A stretch of DNA of 14,296 bases, from assembly GCA_023091735.1 (NCBI GenBank), contig JALKBU010001224.1, forward strand, positions 1 to 14,296. The letters are read 5' to 3'. Both the position numbers and the translations under genes were made by a program. Numbering within the stretch: the first letter of the stretch is position 1; each line of letters starts with the position of its first letter. This document shows positions 1 through 7,892 of the stretch, piece by piece. The stretch comes from Trichomonas tenax. Lineage: Eukaryota > Parabasalia > Trichomonadida > Trichomonadidae. A model generated the notes under the pieces. It was not told the DNA's origin. It saw only the letters and a list, made by a program, of their open reading frames with translations, and ran no database searches.

Positions 1-3000
1 CTAATGGACAAAAGTTAAAATGTCTAACAATCGATTTTTGTAATTTAAATATAACTTTATTAGATCCATTTAATGTTTCTAATTTAATAATATTATTATA
101 ATTCTTAGTAATAAAACGTGTGGCATCGTCTTCGTCAATAAATTTAATTTTATCATTAATAGGACTTAAAATAGTTTTACCATATATACTATTTAAAATT
201 AATTTAACAACTTCTTGTAATGGATTGCCTTTTTTATATCGTAATATTAATTCAAATAACCTTTTAATTTCATTTCTAATTCTTAAATCTCTATTACCAT
301 CATAATAATATCCTTGTAATATATCACATGTTATATTTTGATATTTAATTAAATCTTCTAATAATATATGATCTACATACATTATACATTTACTATTAGA
401 TGATCTTGCTGAATCTAAATCTGAATTAATATCTGGATTACAAACTATTAAAGGGAATTGTCTGTTAATACCAATAGATGTGATTTTAATTTTAACAAAG
501 AATCCACTTATGAATTTATTTTTATTAGGTTTTTCTTGATTATCTGTAAATAAATGATCTAATAAGTATTTTGTGTTTAACAATTCGTTTGTTAATACTT
601 TTGGTTTACCTTCTAATGTATATAATCTTGCTATTGCTGATGGATATAATGAAACAGCATCAAAATCAGTAATTAGATTATTACCATCGTTATTTATTTG
701 TTTCTTATTATCACATAACATACATCTACCACCATAAACACAATTGCTAATAAACTCTCTAGGTTTATTACTTAAATCATATAAATTACCATTTGGATAA
801 TACACACGTTGTTCAAATAGTTTATTACTTACAGAACATATACTTACATAATCATATATATTTAAATTAAATTCCTTCATAAGATCATTTTTAAATTTAA
901 CAAAACCTTCACGTAATATTCTAACATCTTGTGAACAATAGAAAGTACTGTATCTTTCCATATCAAATGTATTATCTGATAATTTACAATTAGTAATATT
1001 ATTAATATTATTTAGAAATGTATCTTTATCGTTTACATAATTAATAGCATCAGATATAATACCAACTTTATTATTGTTTTCAAGTATATCACTTGTATAA
1101 TAATTATACGAGAATACTTCTTTAGGTCCAGTTTCTAAATTAAACATAGTTGGAAACTCTTTAAGTTTTTTAGGTATAACTGTATAACTATCTTTAAACC
1201 AAATGTTTTTATTTTTATATTTACCATTAATTATCATAGTTCTAGATCCTTTAATAATTGGTGTTCCGCAAATCTCATCAAGATATTTAATAATGAAATT
1301 AATATCATAAATTGGATTATGAAAATATACTAATGTATTATTTGGTAATTTATCAAGAAACATATTAACACAGTTATCACCAAATATACTTTCAGATATT
1401 GTACCTTGTTCATTATCAAAACAAATGTTATATGGTTTATGAATACCATCTGTACTAGCTTCAAAATCAGCAAAATAAACATAATCGAATTTAACATCAT
1501 ATTTATTATTTTTATTTTTAGATTCATATTTCTGTTTAAGTTTACAACATAACTTTTCATTATATGATAAATCAGTCATATCAGATAATTTCTGATTATA
1601 TAATGTTGTTGTGTATGTAAAGATATCACCAATTCTAATAGGTTCAAAATAATTACATTCGAATAAAGTATCTAATATTATTTTAATAGATGTTTTAATA
1701 TTATTATTAATTTTATATTTATTCTCACTATATTTATTAATTAAACATAACTTTTCAATAGGAACAGATGGTAGTGCTTTAATTATATCTTTATAATGTT
1801 TTATAAAGAAAGTACTTATTGACAACTTTTCATTTAACATATAATGGTCATTATATAATAATAATTCAATTGTTTGTATCTTTGGTTTAATAGATGGTGT
1901 ATATGTTATTGTTGATCTATTACTATCACATAAATTAATTTAAAATTCTAATCCAGTTTCATCAGATATTATTTTAATTTTACTTTGTGGTAAATCTCTA
2001 GTTAATATTATATTACGTAAATGATCTAAGATATGTTTATCTACATTAGATTGTTCACAAGCATATACAAAACAATTATCTTTTGTCATTAATTTTGATG
2101 TTCTTTGATCTAATGTATTAAATATTTGATAACGTTCTAAATTAATTGGTAATTTACAAATATATTTCCAAAACTTACCAGATCTATTATTATATTATCT
2201 CTTATTAATTTTAGAATTCCAAAATGCTTCAACAGCTTGTTTATTTCCAGATGCTTCTAAAGTTTCTAATATTAGTTTATCATCGCTATTAAGTTTATAT
2301 GATTTTCTAATTTCATCATTTGTTTTATTTTTAATATTATTATTTTTAATATCTTTCATAGTAAGATTTGGATATGCTGTTAAATCAAACATTTTAATAT
2401 TAGATAGTTCAGCAATCTTATCTAAGAATACATCGTAATGTTTTTCAATTATATCGGAATTAGATTCTTCTATATTATTAATGAAGTTATTATGTTTTAA
2501 CTGATTTAATAATATTTCTATGTTATTAACATTTAATGTAGTTGCTTCTAATTTATTATCTATTTCATAAACAAGTAGCCATTTCTGATTACTATATAAA
2601 TTTAATTTTTTAAGTAATTGAATAAATACATCTTTAATATTTTCATTAAAGATTACTTTTTCACTTTCACTATATTTTTTAATATTAAATTCAATTACTC
2701 GATTATTTGCTTTAACGTTTTTCTTATCATTTAATTTATCAAACTTTAACCAATGTTCTGTATTAAGTGGTTTATTATTTATACTTTTAATAACTTTCTT
2801 AGCTTTTATAATTTCTTGTAATGCTAAATTAATTTCTTCACGTGTTCTTTTAATTTTATTATTTTTATTAATTCCAACATATGGATTAACATTAGTTATA
2901 TCATACATTTCTTTTCTAATATCTCTAGGTATAGATGTTTTATTAATACCAACATTAACATTAGTAATATCATACATTTCTTTTCTAATATCTCTAGGTA

Positions 3001-3226
3001 TAGATGTTTTAGTATATAAATCTAATTGTAAATTATCAAATGGAAATATATTATTATTAATATATTGTTTAATATTCTTATAATTAATTTCATTATTATA
3101 ATCAGATAAATTATTTGATAATAACTTACGATTATTATTATAATTATTAGTATGTTCAATATTTAATTTTGATAATAGTTTCTTAATTTGATTATTTGTT
3201 AGAACACTTAATTGTTTATATGACAT
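1..3226 (-). pseudogene. Maverick/Polinton protein-primed family B DNA polymerase, partial, with two in-frame stops
   Basis: This is the replicative polymerase of the element. Reading from the ATG at 3224-3226, one frame stays open to the left edge (1075 codons) apart from TAA at codons 344 (2195-2197) and 429 (1940-1942). Both flanks of each stop are in the same frame and look equally coding, so these are nonsense changes in one gene. Visible motifs are Exo I DFEA (D587, E589), Exo II N637...YD641, Exo III Y763CSQD767, polymerase motif A DFDAVSLYPS (854-863) and motif B NSIYG (1012-1016). Motif C (DTD) would lie beyond the left edge. The first ~400 residues are a Lys/Asn-rich extension of unknown role, as is common in Maverick polymerases. 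Residues of roughly 73-121 contain an in-frame tandem duplication. The gene is divergent from the small ORF at 3299. It is probably non-functional unless the stops are read through. Confidence 0.93.
2865..3009 (-). repeat. In-frame tandem duplication inside the polymerase N-terminus
   Basis: Two adjacent copies, about 75 and 69 bp, encode TSIPRDIRKEMYDITNVN plus a short tail. The copies are nearly identical. The copy nearer the protein N-terminus lacks 6 bp (two codons, PY) that the other has. Both lengths are multiples of three, so the frame is kept. The near identity suggests a recent slippage or unequal-exchange event. Confidence 0.93.
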
Positions 3227-3298
3227 TTATATAAAATAAAAAAAATATAAAATTTAAATGTTATTAAAAAAAATAATTTTTTTATCTTATATTAAATA

Positions 3299-3508
3299 AT
3301 GACAGATAAATTATCTTTATTAGAAAAACAACAAATGTTAATTGATTATATTAAAGAAAATAAAATCAAAGATGGATATTATGTTCATATTATGAAAAAT
3401 GGTTTAATAACATTTAGAAAGATTAAACCTAAAAAAGATAATAAAGAAATTATAAAAAATAAAATATCAAAATTACAAAATAAATTAAATGAATTAAACT
3501 CAGATTAA
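3299..3508 (+). CDS. Small basic hypothetical protein, 69 aa
   Basis: I do not recognise this protein. It is intact, lysine-rich, and has a central YYVHIMKNGLITFRKI segment that looks like a short beta hairpin, followed by a KPKK basic patch and a likely C-terminal helix with heptad-like Leu/Ile spacing (about residues 48-67). The charge suggests nucleic-acid binding, but this is inference. It lies 72 bp from the divergent polymerase start. The TATATTAAATA stretch directly before its ATG recurs before other element genes. Codon use (A/T third positions) matches the element. Confidence 0.7.
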   Translation: MTDKLSLLEKQQMLIDYIKENKIKDGYYVHIMKNGLITFRKIKPKKDNKEIIKNKISKLQNKLNELNSD

Positions 3509-3562
3509 ATTCCAGTAATATCATATTTTTATTTTTGTTTGAGTTTTATTGGATTTTTTAGG

Positions 3563-3679
3563 TTATTGAAAATTTTTAAAATCTTTACTAAGGCCAGATC
3601 TTATTTCAATATTTGAATACCATTCAAAACTAATCATAATTAATGTTGCGCAACATCCCAATGTACCCAAAGCTAGCAT
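3563..3679 (-). pseudogene. Possible C-terminal remnant of a membrane protein (38 codons)
   Basis: An ATG-started frame encodes a hydrophobic run, MLALGTLGCCATLIMISF, followed by a polar tail ending SKDFKNFQ and TAA. This looks like a last transmembrane helix with a short cytoplasmic tail. In the adjacent frame just upstream (about 3680-3735) the sequence reads GFNGTMDTAVYNERSG, also protein-like, suggesting a frameshift near 3675-3690. The stretch is visibly richer in G and C than the surrounding Maverick genes, so it may be a host or foreign fragment. No family is recognised and chance is not excluded. Confidence 0.25.
3643..3656. repeat. 14-bp perfect palindrome
   Basis: ATGTTGCGCAACAT is its own reverse complement. 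A second perfect palindrome, ACACAGCTGTGT, follows at 3696-3707. Both lie in the non-element-like island upstream of the inverted-repeat element. Confidence 0.85.
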
Positions 3680-3695
3680 CCACTCCGTTCATTGT

Positions 3696-3707
3696 ACACA
3701 GCTGTGT
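3696..3707. repeat. 12-bp perfect palindrome
   Basis: ACACAGCTGTGT is self-complementary. Its position 40 bp from the 14-bp palindrome, in unusually GC-containing sequence, makes it more notable than it would be in AT-only DNA. Confidence 0.8.
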
Positions 3708-3812
3708 CCATAGTTCCATTAAATCCAATGAAGAAATTAGAAAATTAATTATTATATTATTTTGTTTTGTTTAATTAATAATATCCCAGTTTTTATTACC
3801 GGAGTTAAATTC

Positions 3813-3832
3813 GTCAAACCAATTGGTTTGAC
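3813..3832. repeat. 20-bp perfect palindrome inside the inverted-repeat element
   Basis: GTCAAACC, AATT, GGTTTGAC: two 8-base arms around a self-complementary AATT. It is the strongest of the internal palindromes. Confidence 0.92.
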
Positions 3833-3881
3833 AGCAAATTTCATTTGCCGGTAAGCTTACCAAAATTCGAAAGCAGAAAAT

Positions 3882-3902
3882 AACTCTAAATTATTTAGAG
3901 TT
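3882..3902. repeat. Hairpin, 9-bp stem with TTA loop
   Basis: AACTCTAAA pairs with TTTAGAGTT across a three-base loop. Further palindromes lie at 3850-3861 (GGTAAGCTTACC) and 3921-3930 (AGTCTAGACT). Confidence 0.88.
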
Positions 3903-3972
3903 GAAAAAAGTAAAATTAATAGTCTAGACTGTTAAATCAAAAAAATAATCTCCGGTAATAAAAACTGGGATA

Positions 3973-4121
3973 ATAACTAAAAAATAAAAATTAAATATTA
4001 TACTAATAAAAACTTTAATTCTACATCAAAATAAAAATGTGAGATAACTTTATTAAATTTAGAATTTTATTTTTTTATATGTTATGAAAAAAACCATATT
4101 TTTTATTCTATATTAAATCAA
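3973..4121. other. AT-rich spacer and upstream region of the KilA-N gene
   Basis: No ORF or repeat is seen. The last 30 bases carry TTTTTTATTCTATATTAAATC, which resembles the start-site motif seen upstream of other genes of this element. It is likely the promoter of the KilA-N gene. Confidence 0.45.
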
Positions 4122-4942
4122 ATGATTAGAGAACCAATTAATGATGAATATGAGTATGTACAATATAACAAACATTTAAGATTAATCCATAGCATTAATG
4201 ATGATATGTATCAAATGAAAAGTATTATTAAATCATGTAATTCTAACAAGAATCCAAAAGATTGGTTTAAAAATAAAGGTACACAAGAACTTTTAGCTGA
4301 GTTTAATGTCAGTGCGGGAATTTCCCTCGATAACTCTAGTGCGCGAAAAAACGCAGTAGGAAAAAAGAAGATTTTGGTATGGGAGAATTCTCCTCGACCC
4401 AAAAATCATACGAAAATCGAGATAATATATCAAATGAACTTAAAGGTATATATGTTCATAAATTATTAGTGAATGATATAGCTAGATGGTGTTCACCTAA
4501 ATATGCTATATATATTTATAAGTTATTAGATGAATTATATTCTAATGAACGTAATGAATTAGAAAATAAAAATAATGAACTAAAACAACATTTGGAACAT
4601 CACATTGAACATTCTGTACCAAATAATTATATAAAGGATTATATATTAATGTTGTGGTATAAAGATATTGGTGATAATAAAATAACATTATCATATACAC
4701 GTTGCCATTATGATTCTATTAAAAAGATGAAAGATATTAAAGAAATATATGATAAAAAACAATATATAAGGTTTTATGATGAATTACCAATTATTATGAG
4801 TACAGCTAAAAATATTAAACCAATTAGTCAGAATTATAATAATAAATACAAACCAAAATATACAACAACAGAAATTAAAAAATCTGATCTGAATAATATT
4901 CTTAGTGATATCGATAATATGATAAATACATTTAGAGAATAA
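4122..4942 (+). pseudogene. KilA-N domain protein, frameshifted
   Basis: The gene encodes a KilA-N domain, a DNA-binding module common in large DNA viruses and Mavericks. The first half is read in the frame starting at 4122 and carries the DWFKNKGTQELLAEF helix. The second half (open from 4379 with an ATG, though the frame is open from about 4334) carries YVHKLLVNDIARWCSPKYA, the hallmark C-terminal KilA-N motif. The switch needs a -1/+2 shift somewhere in about 4320-4375. The ~125 bp around the break are richer in G and C than the rest. Downstream of the domain are a probable helical linker (ELENKNNELKQHLEH) and a ~100-residue C-terminal region I do not recognise. The gene leads a run of plus-strand genes ending with the integrase. 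The frameshift probably inactivates it. A site-specific regulatory role is inference. Confidence 0.85.
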
Positions 4943-5011
4943 ATATAATGGTATTCTAATTTTATTTTTATTAACTTGTTTAAAAATACAATTATTTTTT
5001 CTCTAATAAAG

Positions 5012-5467
5012 ATGTCCAGTGAAAATCAAGTTAAGTATTTTAGTGTTAATAGTATTGCTACACAAATTATATCCGAATTTAAAAACTCTAAACGTTTAAC
5101 AATTATATTCTCAAAATATATTAAAGAAAATAAATTTGGATATTATGTTAATCCTATAGCATTTATTATTGATGGCAAGAAATATACTAATGAAGAATTA
5201 TCTAGAATATTTGATTTGAATCATATTAAGATTAATATTAATATTACATATACGAATATTATTAGATGTAATGATTCTAATTTCTTTGCTATTGATATAG
5301 ATCTAACTAATGTTAATTTGTTTGATACTGGTGATAAACAATTTAAATATTATAATCATAAACTAACAATTGTTAATAATAATATTATGAATAAAGTATT
5401 ACCTAAAATAGAAACATTAAATATTAATATTAATAATATTGAATTAGATGAATTAGATTTAGAATAA
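5012..5467 (+). CDS. Hypothetical element protein, 151 aa
   Basis: I do not recognise this protein. The first ATG in the frame is 5012 (MSSENQVKYF); earlier codons in the frame have no ATG, and TTTTTTCTCTAATAAAG precedes this start. It is intact and looks like a mixed alpha/beta fold: alternating hydrophobic strands such as RLTIIFSKYI, AFIIDGKKY and FFAIDIDLTNVNLF, with an acidic C-terminus (ELDELDLE). There is no membrane segment or catalytic signature. It sits between KilA-N and integrase on the same strand with about 70- and 43-bp gaps. Codon use matches the element. Confidence 0.75.
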   Translation: MSSENQVKYFSVNSIATQIISEFKNSKRLTIIFSKYIKENKFGYYVNPIAFIIDGKKYTNEELSRIFDLNHIKININITYTNIIRCNDSNFFAIDIDLTNVNLFDTGDKQFKYYNHKLTIVNNNIMNKVLPKIETLNININNIELDELDLE

Positions 5468-5510
5468 TAAACATCATTATATTTTATTTTTATCAAAGTA
5501 TTATTATTCA

Positions 5511-6542
5511 ATGTCTTTACAAGATTTATATAATAAATATAAATGGAAAAGCTTTAAGAAATTATATAGTGTTGCTAAAGATAAAGGTTTTAAATCTAAA
5601 GATGTTAGAACATTTCTAAATAATATAGATCATGATAAAAATAATATTAATACAAAACAATACTATTTACCAATATATTCTAATACATCTGATAGTTATC
5701 AATTTGATACATTAATACAAAGTAAATCATCTAATATACCATATTTCTTAATATTTATTAATATTAATTCTAGAAAAGCATATGCTTATCCTATGATGAA
5801 TAAAAATAAAAATAATGTTATTGAAGTATTAACGAAATTTATAAATGAACATAAACCTAAAACATTAACATCAGATCAAGATAGTTCATATTTATCAGAT
5901 GATGTAATTAGATTATTTCAAAATAATAATATTGAATATTATACAACAGAAAAACATAATCATAATATATTAGGTATTATTAATAGATTAATAAGAACAT
6001 TACGAGATTTAAATGAAGATAGAGATTTCACAGAAGAATCTATGAAACATTATATTAAGATATATAATAATACTATATATTCATCTACAAATATAAAACC
6101 AAATGAATTTAACGAAGATGATGAATAACACTATATTAATAATATGAGAGATAAAACTAATAGAATAATTATTAATCCTAATTTCACATTAAATACTAAT
6201 GACGATGTTAGAATAATAAATGAAAATAATAATATTGGTAAACATAGATCTAATCTATCTAAAGAATATTATAAAATAGATTCACCGCAAGGATATGGAT
6301 ATTTAATTAAATCTAACGATCATAGTATTGCTTATTATCCTAGACATAAATTAGTTAAAGGTAAAACTAATAAATATGCTGAAACACTTGATAATGCTAG
6401 TTATGGTACAATTAAACAAATCATATCATATAATGAACGTAAAGATAAATATATAGTTGAATATGATGGTGGTATTACTGATATAATACCATCTAGAAAC
6501 TTACGTGAAAATAGACCAACACATTTGGAATTATGGAATTAG
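5511..6542 (+). pseudogene. Maverick retroviral-type (rve) integrase, one in-frame stop
   Basis: This is the enzyme that would insert the element into chromosomes. The N-terminal part (LYNKYKWKSFKKLY, then KDVRTFLNNID) is the helical region usual in Maverick integrases. The catalytic core has the first Asp in YQFDTLIQ and the second in TSDQDSSYL. Exactly 35 residues after that Asp, where DD(35)E enzymes have Glu, the sequence has Asn (GIINRLIRTLRD). The frame stops at TAA 6126-6128 (after NEFNEDDE) and continues in the same frame to 6542. The continuation holds the C-terminal domains: SKEYYKID...GYGYLIK...PRHKLVKGK, then a chromodomain/SH3-like module (KYIVEYDGGITDIIPSRNLR). It is therefore one gene of 344 codons with one nonsense codon, not two. 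The substitution and the stop both argue that it is inactive; whether Asn is ancestral in this clade is unknown to me. Confidence 0.93.
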
Positions 6543-6584
6543 AGTTTTGGAAAAATAAAACAATACCTAATAGATTAAAATGAT

Positions 6585-6941
6585 TTATTTTTTAAATAGT
6601 TTTCTTGAATTATTACTATGTGGTGTTGGAATTGGTGTTGGTTTATAATTAACAACATCTGAATTTCTTTTAACATAATTCACAGGTGTTGGTTTATATT
6701 GATACACCACTAAATCTGTAGATGGTTTATTAATATATGGATTACTAAATTTATTTTTCAAATAATTATAACTCATAACACTTCCAATACCTAACAATCC
6801 ACCAATTAGATATTTACTAAGATTACTATACCATCGTTGTGGATTTATATTTTTAATTGAATGATATGGTGAATTATAATTCATTGGCGACATTGCTCTA
6901 GATGGTTCTGGTGAACTAACTCTACTACTATCTGAATTCAT
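6585..6941 (-). CDS. Small membrane-anchored protein, 118 aa
   Basis: Intact. The Ser/Pro-rich N-terminus (SSRVSSPEPSRAMSP) precedes one hydrophobic segment around residues 44-60 (YLIGGLLGIGSVMSYNYL). A Pro/Tyr/Lys-rich tail follows with repeated YKPTP motifs (YKPTPVNY, YKPTPIPTP) and the basic end RKLFKK. The repeated motif and single transmembrane segment suggest a virion or membrane-associated component, but no family is recognised. Its start lies 11 bp after the stop of the upstream minus gene, and the two may be co-expressed. TTTTATTATAA directly before the ATG matches the element start-site motif. Its 3' end converges on the integrase with a 42-bp gap. Confidence 0.75.
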   Translation of the reverse strand: MNSDSSRVSSPEPSRAMSPMNYNSPYHSIKNINPQRWYSNLSKYLIGGLLGIGSVMSYNYLKNKFSNPYINKPSTDLVVYQYKPTPVNYVKRNSDVVNYKPTPIPTPHSNNSRKLFKK

Positions 6942-6952
6942 TTATAATAAAA

Positions 6953-7407
6953 TTAAACATTACTCCAAACTCTACGTTTTGTTTTACCTAATTTATTAAT
7001 TACATTACCATCAATAGATTTAACATTTATATTAGGTGTATAATTTAATCTTTCTAATCCATATAAGTTTTTAATAAATGGATGTGATTGTATAGAACTT
7101 CGTAGTTCTGGATCTGATCGTATTTTATCTCTTATTGGTTTGATTGTTTCTTCAGATTTATTATAACCTTTAGAGAAATCATTCATCCATTTAATTAAAC
7201 CATGATCTGATCCTAATTTCTTATTAGTATAGTATAATCTTTAATATAACTACCACCATAATCTAATCCTTTCTTTAATGCTAATCCAGCTATAGCCCAA
7301 GGATTTCCATTTTCTGATGCTTTTATTAATTTGTTATCTATAACTGGTGAAGCTAAATGATGTGCTTGACCAATAAACTCACTACCCGTATGAAATACGT
7401 AAGAAAT
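6953..7407 (-). pseudogene. Unknown element gene, frameshifted and truncated at its 5' end
   Basis: Two overlapping frames on the minus strand belong together. The upstream piece (7407 to TAG at 7213-7215) reads GSEFIGQAHHLASPVIDNK and later NPWAIAGLALKKGLDYGG. The downstream piece reads NKKLGSDHGLIKWMNDFSKG and ends TKRRVWSNV with TAA at 6953-6955. A -1/+2 shift near 7215-7240 separates them. The ATG at 7186 is internal rather than a natural start. Above about 7386 the sequence becomes the opposite-strand HNH gene, so the N-terminus is missing. I do not recognise the family. The Gly/Ala-rich amphipathic stretch, basic C-terminus and position by the ATPase would suit a minor virion protein (inference). 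Confidence 0.65.
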
Positions 7408-7892
7408 CTACAAATAAAGTTATAGCTGAAAGAAATAACGGAAATGGTTATATATCAATTGATTTAGATAGATGTACGAAATTAAAACATAGAGTTGTAG
7501 CAATACAATGGTTAGATAATCCAAATAATTTTAGAGAAGTAGATCATATAGATAAAAATAGAAGTAATTATAATTTAAATAACTTGCGATGGGTTGATAG
7601 ATCAACAAATGCTAAGAATTCTAGTAAACATAAATACGAATACAACTATTGCGATTCAATTCCAGAAGATTCTTTTGAAATCACATCATATGGTAATCAT
7701 AAACTTAAAGATTATTATTATTCTAAATCACAAGATAAATTCTATCATTTCAACGGTGTTCAATATAGAGAAATGATAATAAACCATTCATCTGATTCAT
7801 ATGAAAATAAATTAATAAATGTTAGAAATGTTGAAAATAAGAAATTAACTATTTCACTCAAAAAGTTTTATAAAATTAATAATTTAAAATAG
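7377..7892 (+). pseudogene. HNH homing-type endonuclease, 5' truncated
   Basis: The frame has no stop from 7377 to TAG at 7890-7892, but no ATG precedes the domain, so the start was lost. The sequence begins YPYEIRKKSTNKVI, then NGNGYISIDL, HRVVAIQWLDNP and the HNH core EVDHIDKNRSNYNLNNLRWV followed by TNAKN. The His of VDH, the central Asn and the NLRW motif fit HNH nucleases that make DNA breaks at long sites. The C-terminal half (ITSYGNHKLKDYYYSKSQ...FYHFNGVQYRE) resembles the tail of HNH proteins that I recall from Trichomonas and Entamoeba genomes. Perhaps only the first tens of residues are missing. The gene meets the truncated gene on the other strand head-on near 7380-7407. Its 3' end overlaps that of the ATPase by 9 bp, so that end is probably native. 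Confidence 0.85.
7388..7400. repeat. Short hairpin at the junction of two truncated genes
   Basis: CGTAT and ATACG pair across a GAA loop. The hairpin lies exactly where minus-strand coding sequence gives way to plus-strand coding sequence. It may mark the breakpoint of an inversion or template switch. Confidence 0.5.

Larger units (their letters stand above)
3782..3972. mobile_element. MITE-like non-coding element with 23-bp perfect terminal inverted repeats
   Basis: Bases 3782-3804 and 3950-3972 are perfect reverse complements, beginning TATCCCAG and ending CTGGGATA. The pairing stops at both outer and inner ends. If the outer TA is the target duplication, the ends are TCCCAG/CTGGGA as in a TA-targeting (Tc1/mariner-like) MITE; a 5-bp duplication TAATA also fits the flanks. 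The 145-bp interior has no ORF. It holds a run of palindromes: 3813-3832 (20 bp perfect), 3834-3848 (6-bp stem, 3-nt loop), 3850-3861 (12 bp perfect), 3882-3902 (9-bp stem, 3-nt loop) and 3916-3935 (10-bp core extended by TTAA arms across a T/G pair). That density is unusual for an ordinary MITE. It could equally be a structured RNA or a recombination/replication site. Confidence 0.8.

Noticed and set aside
120..305. Plus-strand ORF of 61 codons
   Set aside because: Lies entirely opposite the polymerase motif B region; it is an antisense shadow and starts from a non-ATG codon.
1330..1560. Minus-strand ORF of 76 codons
   Set aside because: Out-of-frame shadow of the polymerase exonuclease region, which has recognisable motifs in the true frame.
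1940..2197. Alternative genetic code with TAA read as an amino acid
   Set aside because: Several intact genes in the window end at TAA exactly where the coding pattern stops and a neighbour begins, so TAA works as a stop here.
4211..4402. Minus-strand ORF of 63 codons
   Set aside because: Antisense to KilA-N coding sequence with no independent start signal or family features.
4122..4942. Spliceosomal intron explaining the KilA-N frame change
   Set aside because: I see no Trichomonas-type GTAYGT donor or ACTAACACACAG branch/acceptor motif in the interval.
6144..6542. Separate chromodomain gene downstream of the integrase
   Set aside because: It is in the same frame as the integrase, separated by one stop codon, and carries the usual integrase C-terminal domains; it is one broken gene.
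7594..7776. Plus-strand ORF of 60 codons
   Set aside because: Frame-shifted shadow inside the HNH endonuclease gene, low complexity Ile/Asn translation.
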